In this document: in pieces, positions 16,189 through 24,773 of the stretch
Layout: every line of letters starts with the position of its first letter
How positions within the stretch are numbered: position 1 is the first letter of the stretch
Source of the DNA: Defluviitaleaceae bacterium
GTDB lineage: Bacteria; Bacillota; Clostridia; Lachnospirales; WQUN01
Length of the DNA: 59,735 nucleotides
Reading direction: 5' to 3'
Assembly: GCA_009784025.1 (NCBI GenBank)
Contig: WQVK01000011.1
Location: 1 to 59,735, forward strand
Position numbers and translations under genes: made by a program
The notes under the pieces: generated by a model
What the model saw: the letters and a program-made list of their open reading frames with translations, nothing else
Databases searched by the model: none
Told to the model about the DNA's origin: nothing

Positions 16189-18891
16189 ATGCCTAGTAAA
16201 ATCCCTGGGAAAATCCTGCTGATAGACGGTTTTAGCATATTAAACCGTGCATTCTACGCAATACCGCTGCTGACTGCCCCATCTGGCGAGTTTACCAATG
16301 CAGTCTACGGTTTTTTAAATATCCTGTTCCGCTTTTTAGATGAAGAAAAACCAGATTACCTGACCGTAGCCTTCGATCTACCTCAGCCTACTTTCCGCCA
16401 CGAGGCCTACGGCGCGTACAAAGGCACGCGCAAAAGCATGCCAGACGAGCTGCGGGCGCAAGTGCCAATTCTTAAAGGCTTGCTGGCCAAGATGCAGATA
16501 AAAATGGCAGAATGCCCAGGTTTCGAGGCCGATGATATCATAGGCACCCTAGCCAATTTGGCCGAGGCAAACGGCCTCACCGCCGTGATAATCTCTGGCG
16601 ACCGGGACCTTTTGCAGCTGGCGACAGACAGCATTTGCATTCGCCTGCCAAAAACCAGGGCCGGCAAAACTGAAGTAGAAGATTATCACGCGGCAGATGT
16701 GCTGGCAAAATACGGCGTGTCGCCCCGTGCATATATAGATGTAAAAGCCCTAATGGGCGATGCTTCCGACAATATCCCCGGCGTACCGGGCATTGGCGAA
16801 GTGACCGCCACCAAAATAATCGCCGCCTACGGCTCTATCGAAGCTGCCATAGAAAACGCCACCGATGTAAAGCCAAAAAAAGCCGCAGAAAATCTAGCAG
16901 AATTTAAAGACCAAGCCATACTAAGCAAGCATCTGGCCACCATAGTTCAAGACGCGCCGGTAGAGCTTCATCTATCCACGATAGACGGCATACAAAGCAA
17001 CGAAGCCATGGAAGAAATCTTGCGCTTGGGGCTAAAAAAGCTATACAAGCGCTTCGAAGGCGTGCCAACGGAAACAGAAACCATGCCAGCAAAGGCGTTT
17101 TCATACAATATTGCCAAAACCCCGCAAGAAGCTGCGGATTATATAGCCGGAATAACAGGCGATGCCGCCATTTACCCGCTATGGGAGGCCGGGCTTATTG
17201 GCGTAGCCTTGGCCAGCAACCACGCGCCAGCCATGTATATTCCAATAAATATGGGAGGCGGCGAGCAAATTTCCCTAGAAGCCCTAGACAGCAAAGATGA
17301 TTTGCTAGAAATAACCCGTCCATGGCTAGAATCTGCCGCCCCAAAGCTAACCTACGACGCCAAGGCAGAACTCGGCCGCTTTAGGAAGGCAGATATAAAC
17401 TTAGGCGGCATCACCAGCGATGCAATGCTGGCGGCATACCTGCTTAACCCACTACAAGCCAACCATAGCCCAACAGACCTGGCAGAACACTACCTGCAAG
17501 AGGATATCCCTAAGCTGGAAGATATTTTAGAAAACAAGGGCAAGCGTGGTAAAGATCGCAAAAGCCTTAGCGATTTACCCATAGATAGCATAGCCAACCA
17601 CGCCACCCGCTGCGCAGATACAATCCTACGCTGTAATCCCATCATGGACGAAGCCCTGGCTGCCAGCGGCCAAACCCAGCTTTATAAAGGCATGGAGCTT
17701 CCCTTGGTGTTTGTGCTGGATAATATGGAAAAGCTGGGCATTGGTGTTAACAAAGAGATTTTGACTGGTTATGGCGAGGTGCTTAGCCAGCGGGTTAACG
17801 CCCTTACAACCGAAATACACAGCCTAGCAGGCGAAGAATTTAATATAAATTCACCATCTCAGCTTGGGGTAATCCTTTTCCAGAAGCTGGGGTTGCGTAG
17901 CGGCAAAAAAACCGCCACGGCCAATTTTTCTACCGCGGCAGATGTACTGGAGAAGCTTAAAACAAAGCATCCCATCATCCCGCTGGTGCTAGAGTACCGG
18001 GCACATGCCAAGCTAAAATCCACCTATGTGGACGGTATGCTGCCCCTGGTAAGCCGCGACAGCAGGGTACATTCTACTTTCCACCAGGCGTTAACGGCCA
18101 CTGGGCGGCTGTCCAGTGCAGAGCCAAATTTACAAAATATCCCCGTGCGGCTGCCACTTGGCCGCGAGCTGCGCAAGGCCTTTGTCCCAAGGGCCGGGTA
18201 TGTGTTTATGGCCGCGGATTACAGCCAAATAGAGCTGCGCTTGCTGGCACATATGTCTGGCGATGAGGTTCTGATAAATGCCTTCAAAAAAAACGAAGAT
18301 ATCCACAGGCTTACAGCCAGCCAGGTGCTGGGGCTACGGCCAGAAGACGTTACGCCGCTGCAGCGCAGCAATGCTAAAGCCGTAAACTTTGGCATAGTCT
18401 ATGGTATAAGCGCTTACGGGCTAAGTGACGACCTGGGCATTTCTGTAAAAGAGGCCGAGGGTTATATCGCAGGGTATTTTGAAAAATACCCTGGGGTAAA
18501 AGAATACCTAGACAAAACCGTCCGCGACGCCCGCAAAAACGGCTATGTGGCCACAATGTACAACCGCCGCCGCCCCATGCCAGAGCTTAAATCTTCCAAT
18601 TACAACACGCGCTCTTTCGGGGAAAGGGTGGCCATGAACATGCCACTACAGGGCACGGCTGCTGATATTATTAAAATCGCAATGATAAATGTGACTCAAC
18701 GCATAACAAACGAAGGCCTAAATTCCCGGTTAATCTTGCAAGTTCACGACGAATTGATGCTGGAAGTACCCCTGCCAGAAGTTGAACAGATGACAAAAAT
18801 CCTTAGCGAAGAAATGGAAAACGCGGCAGAACTTAAAATCCCACTTATAGCCGAGGTAAATGTTGGAGATAACTGGTATGACACTAAATAA
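16189..18891 (+). CDS. polA: DNA polymerase I
   Basis: 900 residues. The 5' nuclease domain (about 1-290) has ADDIIGTLA, ISGDRDLLQL and GDASDNIPGVPGIG. The middle domain (about 300-490) lacks the DxE and other acidic residues of a working 3'-5' proofreading site (PLWEAGLIGVAL where the motif should be), as in Bacillus and Thermus enzymes. The polymerase domain has motif A DYSQIELR, motif B RSNAKAVNFGIVYG and motif C QVHDE. It serves Okazaki fragment maturation and repair synthesis. TTGGAGG lies 7 bases before ATG 16189. A longer upstream frame overlapping folA is not credible. First gene of a polA-coaE-transglycosylase operon. Confidence 0.96.
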   Translation: MPSKIPGKILLIDGFSILNRAFYAIPLLTAPSGEFTNAVYGFLNILFRFLDEEKPDYLTVAFDLPQPTFRHEAYGAYKGTRKSMPDELRAQVPILKGLLAKMQIKMAECPGFEADDIIGTLANLAEANGLTAVIISGDRDLLQLATDSICIRLPKTRAGKTEVEDYHAADVLAKYGVSPRAYIDVKALMGDASDNIPGVPGIGEVTATKIIAAYGSIEAAIENATDVKPKKAAENLAEFKDQAILSKHLATIVQDAPVELHLSTIDGIQSNEAMEEILRLGLKKLYKRFEGVPTETETMPAKAFSYNIAKTPQEAADYIAGITGDAAIYPLWEAGLIGVALASNHAPAMYIPINMGGGEQISLEALDSKDDLLEITRPWLESAAPKLTYDAKAELGRFRKADINLGGITSDAMLAAYLLNPLQANHSPTDLAEHYLQEDIPKLEDILENKGKRGKDRKSLSDLPIDSIANHATRCADTILRCNPIMDEALAASGQTQLYKGMELPLVFVLDNMEKLGIGVNKEILTGYGEVLSQRVNALTTEIHSLAGEEFNINSPSQLGVILFQKLGLRSGKKTATANFSTAADVLEKLKTKHPIIPLVLEYRAHAKLKSTYVDGMLPLVSRDSRVHSTFHQALTATGRLSSAEPNLQNIPVRLPLGRELRKAFVPRAGYVFMAADYSQIELRLLAHMSGDEVLINAFKKNEDIHRLTASQVLGLRPEDVTPLQRSNAKAVNFGIVYGISAYGLSDDLGISVKEAEGYIAGYFEKYPGVKEYLDKTVRDARKNGYVATMYNRRRPMPELKSSNYNTRSFGERVAMNMPLQGTAADIIKIAMINVTQRITNEGLNSRLILQVHDELMLEVPLPEVEQMTKILSEEMENAAELKIPLIAEVNVGDNWYDTK

Positions 18892-19480
18892 GATTTTCAC
18901 CATTGGGGTGACAGGTATCACCGGTAGCGGAACATCTACCGTGGCCGGTATTTTGGCCGAGCTGGGGGGTTATGTAATAGAGGCAGATAAGCTTGCCCAC
19001 GACGCAATGCGTAGCGGCCAACCAGCCCATGACGATATTATGGCTTGTTTTGGTGCAGAAGTTTTGGCAAATGGTGAAATAGACCGCCGCGCCCTTGGGG
19101 CACTGGTTTTCGGCAAGGCCGCCCAAATGAAAAAGCTAGAACAAATAATCCACCCCCGGGTGATAGCCAAAACCCAGCAGCTTTTGGCAGGTTGCGACAG
19201 TGCCTTTGCGGTAATAGACGCGCCAATGCTAATAGAATCCGGCCTAAATAAAATCTGCCACAAAACCTGGCTAATAACCTCCACAGATGAAACCAGAATC
19301 CAAAGAATAACCAAGCGTGATGCCATAAGCCGCGCCCACGCCGAAATGCGGCTAAAAAGCCGCAAAAGCGACGCAGAGCTAAGCCAACACGCAGATGCAA
19401 TAATAGAAAACAACAGCAACCATGCAGCCTTGGCACAAAAAATAGAACAGCTTTTAGGGGAGGAAAACATAACAATATGA
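18878..19480 (+). CDS. coaE: Dephospho-CoA kinase with altered P-loop
   Basis: Last step of coenzyme A synthesis, phosphorylating the ribose 3'-hydroxyl. 200 residues. Conserved parts include EADKLAHD, HPRV, DAPMLIESG, the arginine-rich lid R.QRITKRD and a terminal IIENN. The Walker A motif reads GVTGITGSGTST, with Thr19 where the family has the phosphate-binding Lys of GSGKST. That substitution normally cripples P-loop kinases, so either another residue compensates or activity is low. GGAG stands 9 bases before ATG 18878, inside the polA end. The stop overlaps the next gene (ATGA). Confidence 0.85.
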   Translation: MTLNKIFTIGVTGITGSGTSTVAGILAELGGYVIEADKLAHDAMRSGQPAHDDIMACFGAEVLANGEIDRRALGALVFGKAAQMKKLEQIIHPRVIAKTQQLLAGCDSAFAVIDAPMLIESGLNKICHKTWLITSTDETRIQRITKRDAISRAHAEMRLKSRKSDAELSQHADAIIENNSNHAALAQKIEQLLGEENITI

Positions 19481-20025
19481 AGAAATTCCTAGCTGCAGTT
19501 TTTGTGATGGCAGCATTGGCCACGGTCGCGCTTTTTATGGCGGTTAGCATACGTTTCCCCATAAGATACCTGGAAATTATAGAGGCCAATGCCGGGGAAC
19601 TAGAAACCTCCCTTATCCTGGCTGTTATAATGGCAGAATCCAGCTTCCGCCCCCAGGCACAATCTCACGCCGGGGCACAAGGCCTAATGCAGCTAATGCC
19701 ATCCACTGCAGAATGGCTGGCGCAGCTTATGGGCAAAACAGACTTCACCCCAGAAGATGTATGGCAGCCCGAAACCAACATAGCAATGGGCAGCTTTTAC
19801 CTAAACTGGCTGTTAAACAACTACAATGGCAACATAAACATAGCCCTAGCCGCCTATAATGCAGGCCAAGGCCGCGTAAATAGCTGGCTGTCAGATTCTG
19901 CAACATCTCAAGACGGCATTAACCTAGATAGAATCCCCTTCCAAGAAACATACAACTACCTAAACCGAGTACGCCGAAACCAAAGGGTGTACGATATATT
20001 GCTTAGAATACGCGGGTTGCTATAG
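19477..20025 (+). CDS. Membrane-anchored lytic transglycosylase (SLT domain)
   Basis: Cleaves the MurNAc-GlcNAc bond of peptidoglycan. 182 residues with an N-terminal membrane anchor (about 5-25). The SLT fold has the catalytic Glu54 in IMAESSFRP, SHAGAQGLMQLMPSTA, N.AMGSFYL and ALAAYNAGQGRV. The ATG overlaps the coaE stop. The order polA-coaE-transglycosylase is familiar in Clostridia, so this is likely a housekeeping wall enzyme. No downstream terminator except the R8/R9 repeat. Confidence 0.93.
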   Translation: MKKFLAAVFVMAALATVALFMAVSIRFPIRYLEIIEANAGELETSLILAVIMAESSFRPQAQSHAGAQGLMQLMPSTAEWLAQLMGKTDFTPEDVWQPETNIAMGSFYLNWLLNNYNGNINIALAAYNAGQGRVNSWLSDSATSQDGINLDRIPFQETYNYLNRVRRNQRVYDILLRIRGLL

Positions 20026-20036
20026 GTTAAAACTGC

Positions 20037-20322
20037 CATAAGCTTCGCCGGTCACAGCTCTAAAAACCTTTCATAAGGTTCGCTTCGCGTCGCCCGGTTT
20101 CTTCCGGGTTACCTTTGGAAAAAATTTTTGTCAAAATTTTTTAAATCTAAAATGAAAAACGTTGAATTTACGTGGTTTTTTGATAATGCATAGTCGTTTT
20201 ACACCATAAAAGTGGTACCATACGGTACCATTTTGCCCGAATTATGGTACCATACGGCACCATTTCCATTCCGAAATTAAGTTTTTGGAGCTGTGGTCGG
20301 CGAAGCCCCTGACGGTTTTGAG
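20037..20322. repeat. R8 long repeat with R9 insert and central R1 palindrome
   Basis: The left arm (CCATAAGCTTCGCC) is split by an R9 unit (about 20071-20123, CATAAGGTTCGCTTCGCGTC...CCGGGTTACC). The R1 centre is 20213-20262. The right arm ends GGCGAAGCCCCTGACGGTTTTGAG. It fills the whole 316-base gap before the next gene. Confidence 0.65.
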
Positions 20323-20341
20323 CTAACTAAGAGGTGAGTAT

Positions 20342-21916
20342 ATGAAATTTCTTTTTATTCTAATATTATTGCTGGCATTTACCAGCTGCACTGCGGGGCT
20401 TGGCGGGATTACGCCTTCGGGGATTCCACAGCATCCAGTGGAGGATTTAGATGGCGTGGATTACGAAGCCGAGCCTATTTTGGTGCCGGAGGGTACGGGA
20501 TTGGTGGCCAGCCCTCATAGGAATGTTTTGAGGCTTTCTATGCGGCGGCCGGTAACGCTTAACCCGCTGCTTAATGAGGATGTCACTGTGGCGCAGGTTT
20601 TGCGGCTTATGTTCGAGCCGCTGGTGGTGCTGGACGAAGAACTGCGGCCTTCGGGGCATCTTGCAGAGCTGGAATTTGCGTCAGATTTTTCTGCGGCTTA
20701 TTTGACTGTGCGAGATTGGGCCAGGTGGAGCGATGGCGAACTTATCACCGCCGATGATATTGTTTTTTCTGTAAACACGCTGCGTGCTGCGCCTGCTGGG
20801 GCTATTTATCAGCCACTATTGCAAAATATTGCCCAGGTCACACAGCTTACCAGCCGTTCGGTGCGGGTTTCATTTCACGAGCCTTCGGTGATAGCGGGGT
20901 ATTCCCTTGGTTTCCCTATTATTCCGCGGCATTTTTTCGAGGGGCATAATGCGGGCAGCTATAGAAATATGCAGCCTGTGGGTAGCGGCGCGTTTATGTT
21001 CCATTCTATGCAGCCCATGCGTTTGCTTACGCTGGTACAAAACCCACATAGCCATCACCAGGCGCAGGTTGGCCAGGTAGATGTAATTTTCCTGCCAGAC
21101 AGGCAGACAGAATTCTACGCATTTGACCATGGGCGCATAGACGCGTTGCATCTGCCCTTTACAGAATGGGTGGGGCGCCATGGTGTGCGCCAGGTGCGGC
21201 ACGAGAATATCCCAGCAATGTACTTTGAATTTATAGGTTTTAACTTTGAAAATGAATTTTTCCGCAGCTCTACAACCAGGCAGGCTATCGCCCATTCATT
21301 CAATGCAGACGAAGCCGTACCCGCAGTTTATCTTGCCCAGGCGGTGCGAGCGGCTGCGCCAATCCATCCACTTAGCTGGGCATGCAGCGGCGTGCCAGGT
21401 CCAGCCTTCGACCCTGCCCGTGCAGCGGCCTTGCTGGGCTACAACCGCCCAGAAGACACTCTGGTTATACTAGCCAACCAAGAAAGCTTCCAGCGCGTAA
21501 ACATAGCCCACAGGCTATCGGAAAGCCTAAATGCAATAGGCCTGCCAGCCACGGTGCGAACAGTGCCCATGGAAGATTATATCTGGCAGCTAGAAAACGG
21601 CTGGTTCGACATATACATCGGTACGGTAATCCTATCCTTCGCCCCAAGCCTGCACTTCCTATTTCAATCTGGCGGCATGTTCCGCTATGACCCAATTCTA
21701 GAAGAAGCCTTCCACGGCATGATGGCCGCCACCTCTGAGGCCGCCTATAAACAGGCCGTATACAACTTTAGCCAAACCTTTATGGAACGCCTGCCAGTGA
21801 TAGGTCTTGGCTTCACTCACTCATCCTTACTCGCCAACACCCGCATCGCACCTGGGCTACATCCATCCCCAGACAACGTGCTTGGCGGTGCGGGGCATTG
21901 GGAGATTATTGGGTAG
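20342..21916 (+). CDS. Extracellular solute-binding lipoprotein, family 5 (peptide/nickel type)
   Basis: 524 residues. A lipoprotein signal ends at the cysteine of AFTSC (residue of about 17), so it is tethered outside the membrane. The body matches the oligopeptide-binding family SBP_bac_5: RRPVTLNPLL, a FEPLVVLDEELRP segment, LAE.EFASDFSAAYLTVRDWARWSDGE, TADDIVFSVNTL and an SIG-like C-terminal lobe. Ligand is probably a peptide. No permease or ATPase genes are adjacent, so it is an orphan binding protein or serves a distant transporter. AGAGGTGA precedes the ATG. Confidence 0.88.
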   Translation: MKFLFILILLLAFTSCTAGLGGITPSGIPQHPVEDLDGVDYEAEPILVPEGTGLVASPHRNVLRLSMRRPVTLNPLLNEDVTVAQVLRLMFEPLVVLDEELRPSGHLAELEFASDFSAAYLTVRDWARWSDGELITADDIVFSVNTLRAAPAGAIYQPLLQNIAQVTQLTSRSVRVSFHEPSVIAGYSLGFPIIPRHFFEGHNAGSYRNMQPVGSGAFMFHSMQPMRLLTLVQNPHSHHQAQVGQVDVIFLPDRQTEFYAFDHGRIDALHLPFTEWVGRHGVRQVRHENIPAMYFEFIGFNFENEFFRSSTTRQAIAHSFNADEAVPAVYLAQAVRAAAPIHPLSWACSGVPGPAFDPARAAALLGYNRPEDTLVILANQESFQRVNIAHRLSESLNAIGLPATVRTVPMEDYIWQLENGWFDIYIGTVILSFAPSLHFLFQSGGMFRYDPILEEAFHGMMAATSEAAYKQAVYNFSQTFMERLPVIGLGFTHSSLLANTRIAPGLHPSPDNVLGGAGHWEIIG

Positions 21917-21994
21917 AATCAACGTAGCGGGCGAGGCCCAACGGTTTAAAATCCTGCAAAAACGTCAACCCTATACACGAAAGGAGGCGTTTTT

Positions 21995-22366
21995 GTGGGT
22001 AGAGTTGTTGTTGCTTGTATTTGTGTATGTGCTGCTTTTTTGGGGGCTGCTGCTGGGTATTTGACTTTTGGTAGTTTGCGGGCTGCGGATTTGGGGTTGC
22101 CGGCGGAGTATGGTGGGGAAGTTTATTTGCCAGTGGTTGAGGAGGTTGAGGTTGAGGCTGAAGCACAGCCGGAATACCTTTATTTTGTTACGGTGGAGCA
22201 TGGGCGCATTGTGGTTTATAGCGCGCAGGCGGCTAAACAGGGGCGGGAGATTACTTCTATTATAATAAGCGCGCTTTGCACAGAAGAGCAGGCGCGACTG
22301 CAAGATGGTATACGAATTTATTCGGAGGAGGCCTTGGTAAGATTGTTGGAAGACTATGGAAGTTGA
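21995..22366 (+). CDS. Membrane-anchored BofC-like C-terminal domain protein
   Basis: 123 residues starting with GTG, 8 bases after AAAGGAGG. An N-terminal membrane helix (about 4-26) is followed by an acidic linker and a small domain: YFVTVEHGRIVVYSA, ITSIIISAL, LQDGIRIYSEEAL and the terminal LLEDYGS. This closing pattern is typical of the BofC C-terminal domain family. In Bacillus, BofC acts in the forespore-mother cell space and restrains SpoIVB. Here the domain is alone on a short anchor, so only a sporulation or envelope role can be suggested. Confidence 0.65.
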   Translation: MGRVVVACICVCAAFLGAAAGYLTFGSLRAADLGLPAEYGGEVYLPVVEEVEVEAEAQPEYLYFVTVEHGRIVVYSAQAAKQGREITSIIISALCTEEQARLQDGIRIYSEEALVRLLEDYGS

Positions 22367-22391
22367 CACGTTCTTAATAGTTTGTTAATAT
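22363..22391 (+). promoter_or_regulatory. Sigma-A-like promoter of the NlpC/P60 gene
   Basis: Perfect TTGACA (22363-22368), 17-bp spacer and TAATAT (22386-22391). The -35 box overlaps the stop codon of the preceding gene. The start codon is 41 bases after the -10 box. Confidence 0.7.
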
Positions 22392-22432
22392 GTTGGAAAT
22401 AAATACAACATTTTCTATTACATGGAGGTTTC

Positions 22433-23308
22433 ATGGTTAACAAACTTTTAAGAATAATGTTAGCAACTGGCCTAGCTATTGCGGCCGTGGCCATTACAAC
22501 TGGTGCGGTGCAAGCCGGCACCAAGGGCGTGGTTACCGGCGAAGTGGTTAACGTGCGTGAATATGGTGAAATAAACGACACAAACCGTCTCTTCCAAGTA
22601 CGCCGCGGCGAAGAGGTAAGCATCCACGGTATTTCCGGCGATTTCTTTAGGGTAACTGTAGCCGACCAGTATGGCGTGTACATTTCCCGGGAATGGGTTA
22701 GCATAAGCGAAACAGTTGGCACAACAATTGGCAATGCCAATGTGTACAACATCCCGCCGGAAATGGGGGGTCACATGCTAACTACAGTTGGGGTAGGGGA
22801 AGTACTTAACATAAGGTCAATGGTTGACGGCTGGCTTGGCATAGACTTTTGGGGTGAAACCGCCTTCATACCAGTGTATAGCGTAAACGCACCATTTATA
22901 GAAGCCCTGCCTACCGCCAGGATATCCGGCCAAAATGGCCTAGCTGGCGAAATCATATCCTTTGCAATGAACTACCTTGGCAGGCCACACGTAATGGGCG
23001 GCAACGGCCCAAACTCCTTCGACTGCTCTGGCTTCATGAGCTACATCCTACGCCACCACGGTATTAGCGTTAACCGCTCGTCTTTCGACATGGCCCGCAA
23101 CGGCACCCATGTTTACCGCCAGGACATCCAACCCGGCGATCTCCTGTTCTTCACAACCAACGGAACAGGCCGCATAAGCCATGTAGGCATGTATATGGGC
23201 GGCGGCGAAATGATTCACGCAGCTTCTTGGAATACCGGCGTAAGAATAGACAATATAAACCAGCAGTATTATGTAAGTAGGTTTGTTACAGCGCGTCGGG
23301 TTATATAG
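22433..23308 (+). CDS. Secreted SH3-NlpC/P60 peptidoglycan endopeptidase
   Basis: 291 residues. Sec signal with likely cleavage after AVQA (residue 28). Two SH3b-type wall-binding repeats (about 32-92 and 98-155) precede the NlpC/P60 cysteine peptidase (about 170-290), with Cys198 in NSFDCSGF, His250 in RISHVG and His262 in MIHAAS. It cuts peptide stems of peptidoglycan, typically gamma-D-Glu-diamino acid bonds. GGAGG lies 6 bases before the ATG. Its own promoter is clear. The stop codon TAG coincides with the first bases of an R3 repeat. Confidence 0.93.
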   Translation: MVNKLLRIMLATGLAIAAVAITTGAVQAGTKGVVTGEVVNVREYGEINDTNRLFQVRRGEEVSIHGISGDFFRVTVADQYGVYISREWVSISETVGTTIGNANVYNIPPEMGGHMLTTVGVGEVLNIRSMVDGWLGIDFWGETAFIPVYSVNAPFIEALPTARISGQNGLAGEIISFAMNYLGRPHVMGGNGPNSFDCSGFMSYILRHHGISVNRSSFDMARNGTHVYRQDIQPGDLLFFTTNGTGRISHVGMYMGGGEMIHAASWNTGVRIDNINQQYYVSRFVTARRVI

Positions 23309-23419
23309 TGAAATAAATGAGAAACGGTCTCGCCCGAGCGGCACCAGGAACGCCGAGATAATGCGTTCCCGGCGTTTTTGCCGTGACAGGCGAGACCGAT
23401 TTCGAATTATTTCATTATA
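23304..23419. repeat. R3 repeat, intact copy
   Basis: Ends are TATAGTGAAATAAATGAG and CGAATTATTTCATTATA. GGTCTCGCC/GGCGAGACC arms lie inside, then a GCGTTCCCGGCG core. 116 bases. The left end overlaps the NlpC stop. As a strong hairpin it may end transcription. Confidence 0.75.
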
Positions 23420-23472
23420 GATTAACATAATGGGCTTCGCACCGGCATCCCGGGGCGAAGCCCATTATTTCG

Positions 23473-24105
23473 CTATATCACTCGCCAAATCGCCAGTCCA
23501 ATAAGCAAAACTCCCGCCAGCCATGTGATATTAAAAGGCAGCTTATCTGCGAGGCTATGCCCAAGCTTGCGCCCCAGCACAATTGCAGCAAAATTGGTAA
23601 CCAGCGACCAGCCCATTAACGCCCAGGGGTTAACCCCGGCTAGCGCCGCCGCAAAGCCCACCGCCATCCCGTCCAAAGATAGTGACACAGCCAGCACCGC
23701 GGCCTCCCCGGCTGAAAGATGCTTAGACACATCGGAATCTGCAACTTCTGGGTTGGCATACATTTGCAAAATAAATTTTATATCAAAAACCGAGAAGCTA
23801 AAGGCCTTATCAAGCCTGGCATGCTTCCGAATTAGAGCCTTAACAACCCCATCTAAAAGCTTAACCAGCCCAATGGCAAAAAGCACCGCAAAAGCAATCC
23901 AAACGGCTGCCCCTTCTGGCAGCCACTCGCTAACCAGCCGCCCCCCCAACATAGCCAGCCCAATAACCCCACAGCAAATCAAATTGATAACCCACACAGA
24001 ATACATAGGAATTCGAATCTTCTTGCTACCATAAGCAAACCCAGCCGTGAGCGCGTCAACAGACAAGCTTGACGCAATAATAGCCGATTCAAGAATAAAA
24101 AACAT
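23473..24105 (-). CDS. ytaF: Sporulation membrane protein YtaF (MntP-like fold)
   Basis: 210 residues, about six membrane helices in two related halves: SLSVDALTAGFAYG near the start and SLSLDGMAVGFAAAL in the second half. The aspartates within the helices are the signature of the MntP/YtaF family. MntP exports manganese. YtaF is known as a sporulation-associated member. The KIRIPMYS motif after the first helix favours YtaF over MntP. AAGGAG stands 8 bases before the ATG. A lone gene flanked by repeats on both sides. Confidence 0.82.
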   Translation of the reverse strand: MFFILESAIIASSLSVDALTAGFAYGSKKIRIPMYSVWVINLICCGVIGLAMLGGRLVSEWLPEGAAVWIAFAVLFAIGLVKLLDGVVKALIRKHARLDKAFSFSVFDIKFILQMYANPEVADSDVSKHLSAGEAAVLAVSLSLDGMAVGFAAALAGVNPWALMGWSLVTNFAAIVLGRKLGHSLADKLPFNITWLAGVLLIGLAIWRVI

Positions 24106-24124
24106 ATCGTCGCTCCTTAATTAC

Positions 24125-24292
24125 TATCGTCGCTCCACCTAAAAACCCTCATATAGAATTTGTAAATTTTCCGCAAGCCTTCGCTGCTAAAAAAACCGGC
24201 GTACCCTGCTAATGCGCGACGGTTTTCATCGCCTCGCATTGCAAAAAATGTCCTGCGCTCTATGCCAGTGTTTTTAGGTGGGGCGACTACAT
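24125..24292. repeat. R4 repeat
   Basis: TATCGTCGCTCCACCTAAAAA at the left and TTTTTAGGTGGGGCGACTA at the right. A more divergent member than those at 24559 and 55713. The 667-base gap between ytaF and the VWA gene consists of this, an R3, another R4 and an R5. Confidence 0.7.
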
Positions 24293-24340
24293 AGGCCGCA
24301 TCTCACCTCTTTTATAAAAAAACCGAGGCAAAAACTCTAA

Positions 24341-24456
24341 TATAGTGAAATAATTCGAAATCGGTCTCGCCTGTCGCGGCAAAAACTCCTGAAACACCTT
24401 ATCTCGGCGTTTTAGATGCCACTCTAGCAAGACAGTTTCTCATTTATTTCACTATA
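24341..24456. repeat. R3 repeat, inverted orientation
   Basis: TATAGTGAAATAATTCGAAA and TCATTTATTTCACTATA ends, with GGTCTCGCC and a CGGCGTTTTAGATGCC core. Confidence 0.75.
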
Positions 24457-24558
24457 TCATAGTATTTGGAAAAGATAGTTGATGTTACAGCCAGAACAAA
24501 GCGGCTTTGACGTCTTTGTTTTCCTAAGTCTCGCTAAGAAATTGCAGAGAAATTTTAC

Positions 24559-24722
24559 TATAGTCGCTCCACCTAAAAACATTCGCATAGAGCGCAGGAA
24601 ATTTCCAGCAAGGCGAGGAGCTGAAACCCGCCGCGCACTAGCGGTGCGCAAGGTTTTTAGCGACGAAGGCTTGCTGGAAATTTACAAGCTCTATGTGAGG
24701 GTTTTTAGGTGGAGCGACTATA
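24559..24722. repeat. R4 repeat, intact 164-bp copy
   Basis: Starts TATAGTCGCTCCACCTAAAA and ends with the exact reverse complement of that sequence over 22 bases. Inside are GCAGGAAATTTCCAGCAAG and a GCGCACTAGCGGTGCGC stem. The copy at 55713-55876 has the same length and differs at few positions. Confidence 0.9.
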
Positions 24723-24736
24723 TATAGCATAAAAAA

Positions 24737-24773
24737 ATTCAGTTGGTCGCAAAATGCGACCAACTGAATTTTT
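24737..24773 (-). terminator. R5 hairpin acting as terminator of the VWA gene
   Basis: On the minus strand the stem AATTCAGTTGGTCGC/GCGACCAACTGAATT with a 4-base loop and a T-run begins at the stop codon. The inner pair is GC here and CG in other copies, with both sides changed. Confidence 0.75.

Noticed and set aside
24479-24727. 82-residue gene between ytaF and the VWA gene
   Set aside because: Most of it is translation of the R4 repeat. The same peptide appears from the copy at 55713, so it is a repeat artefact.
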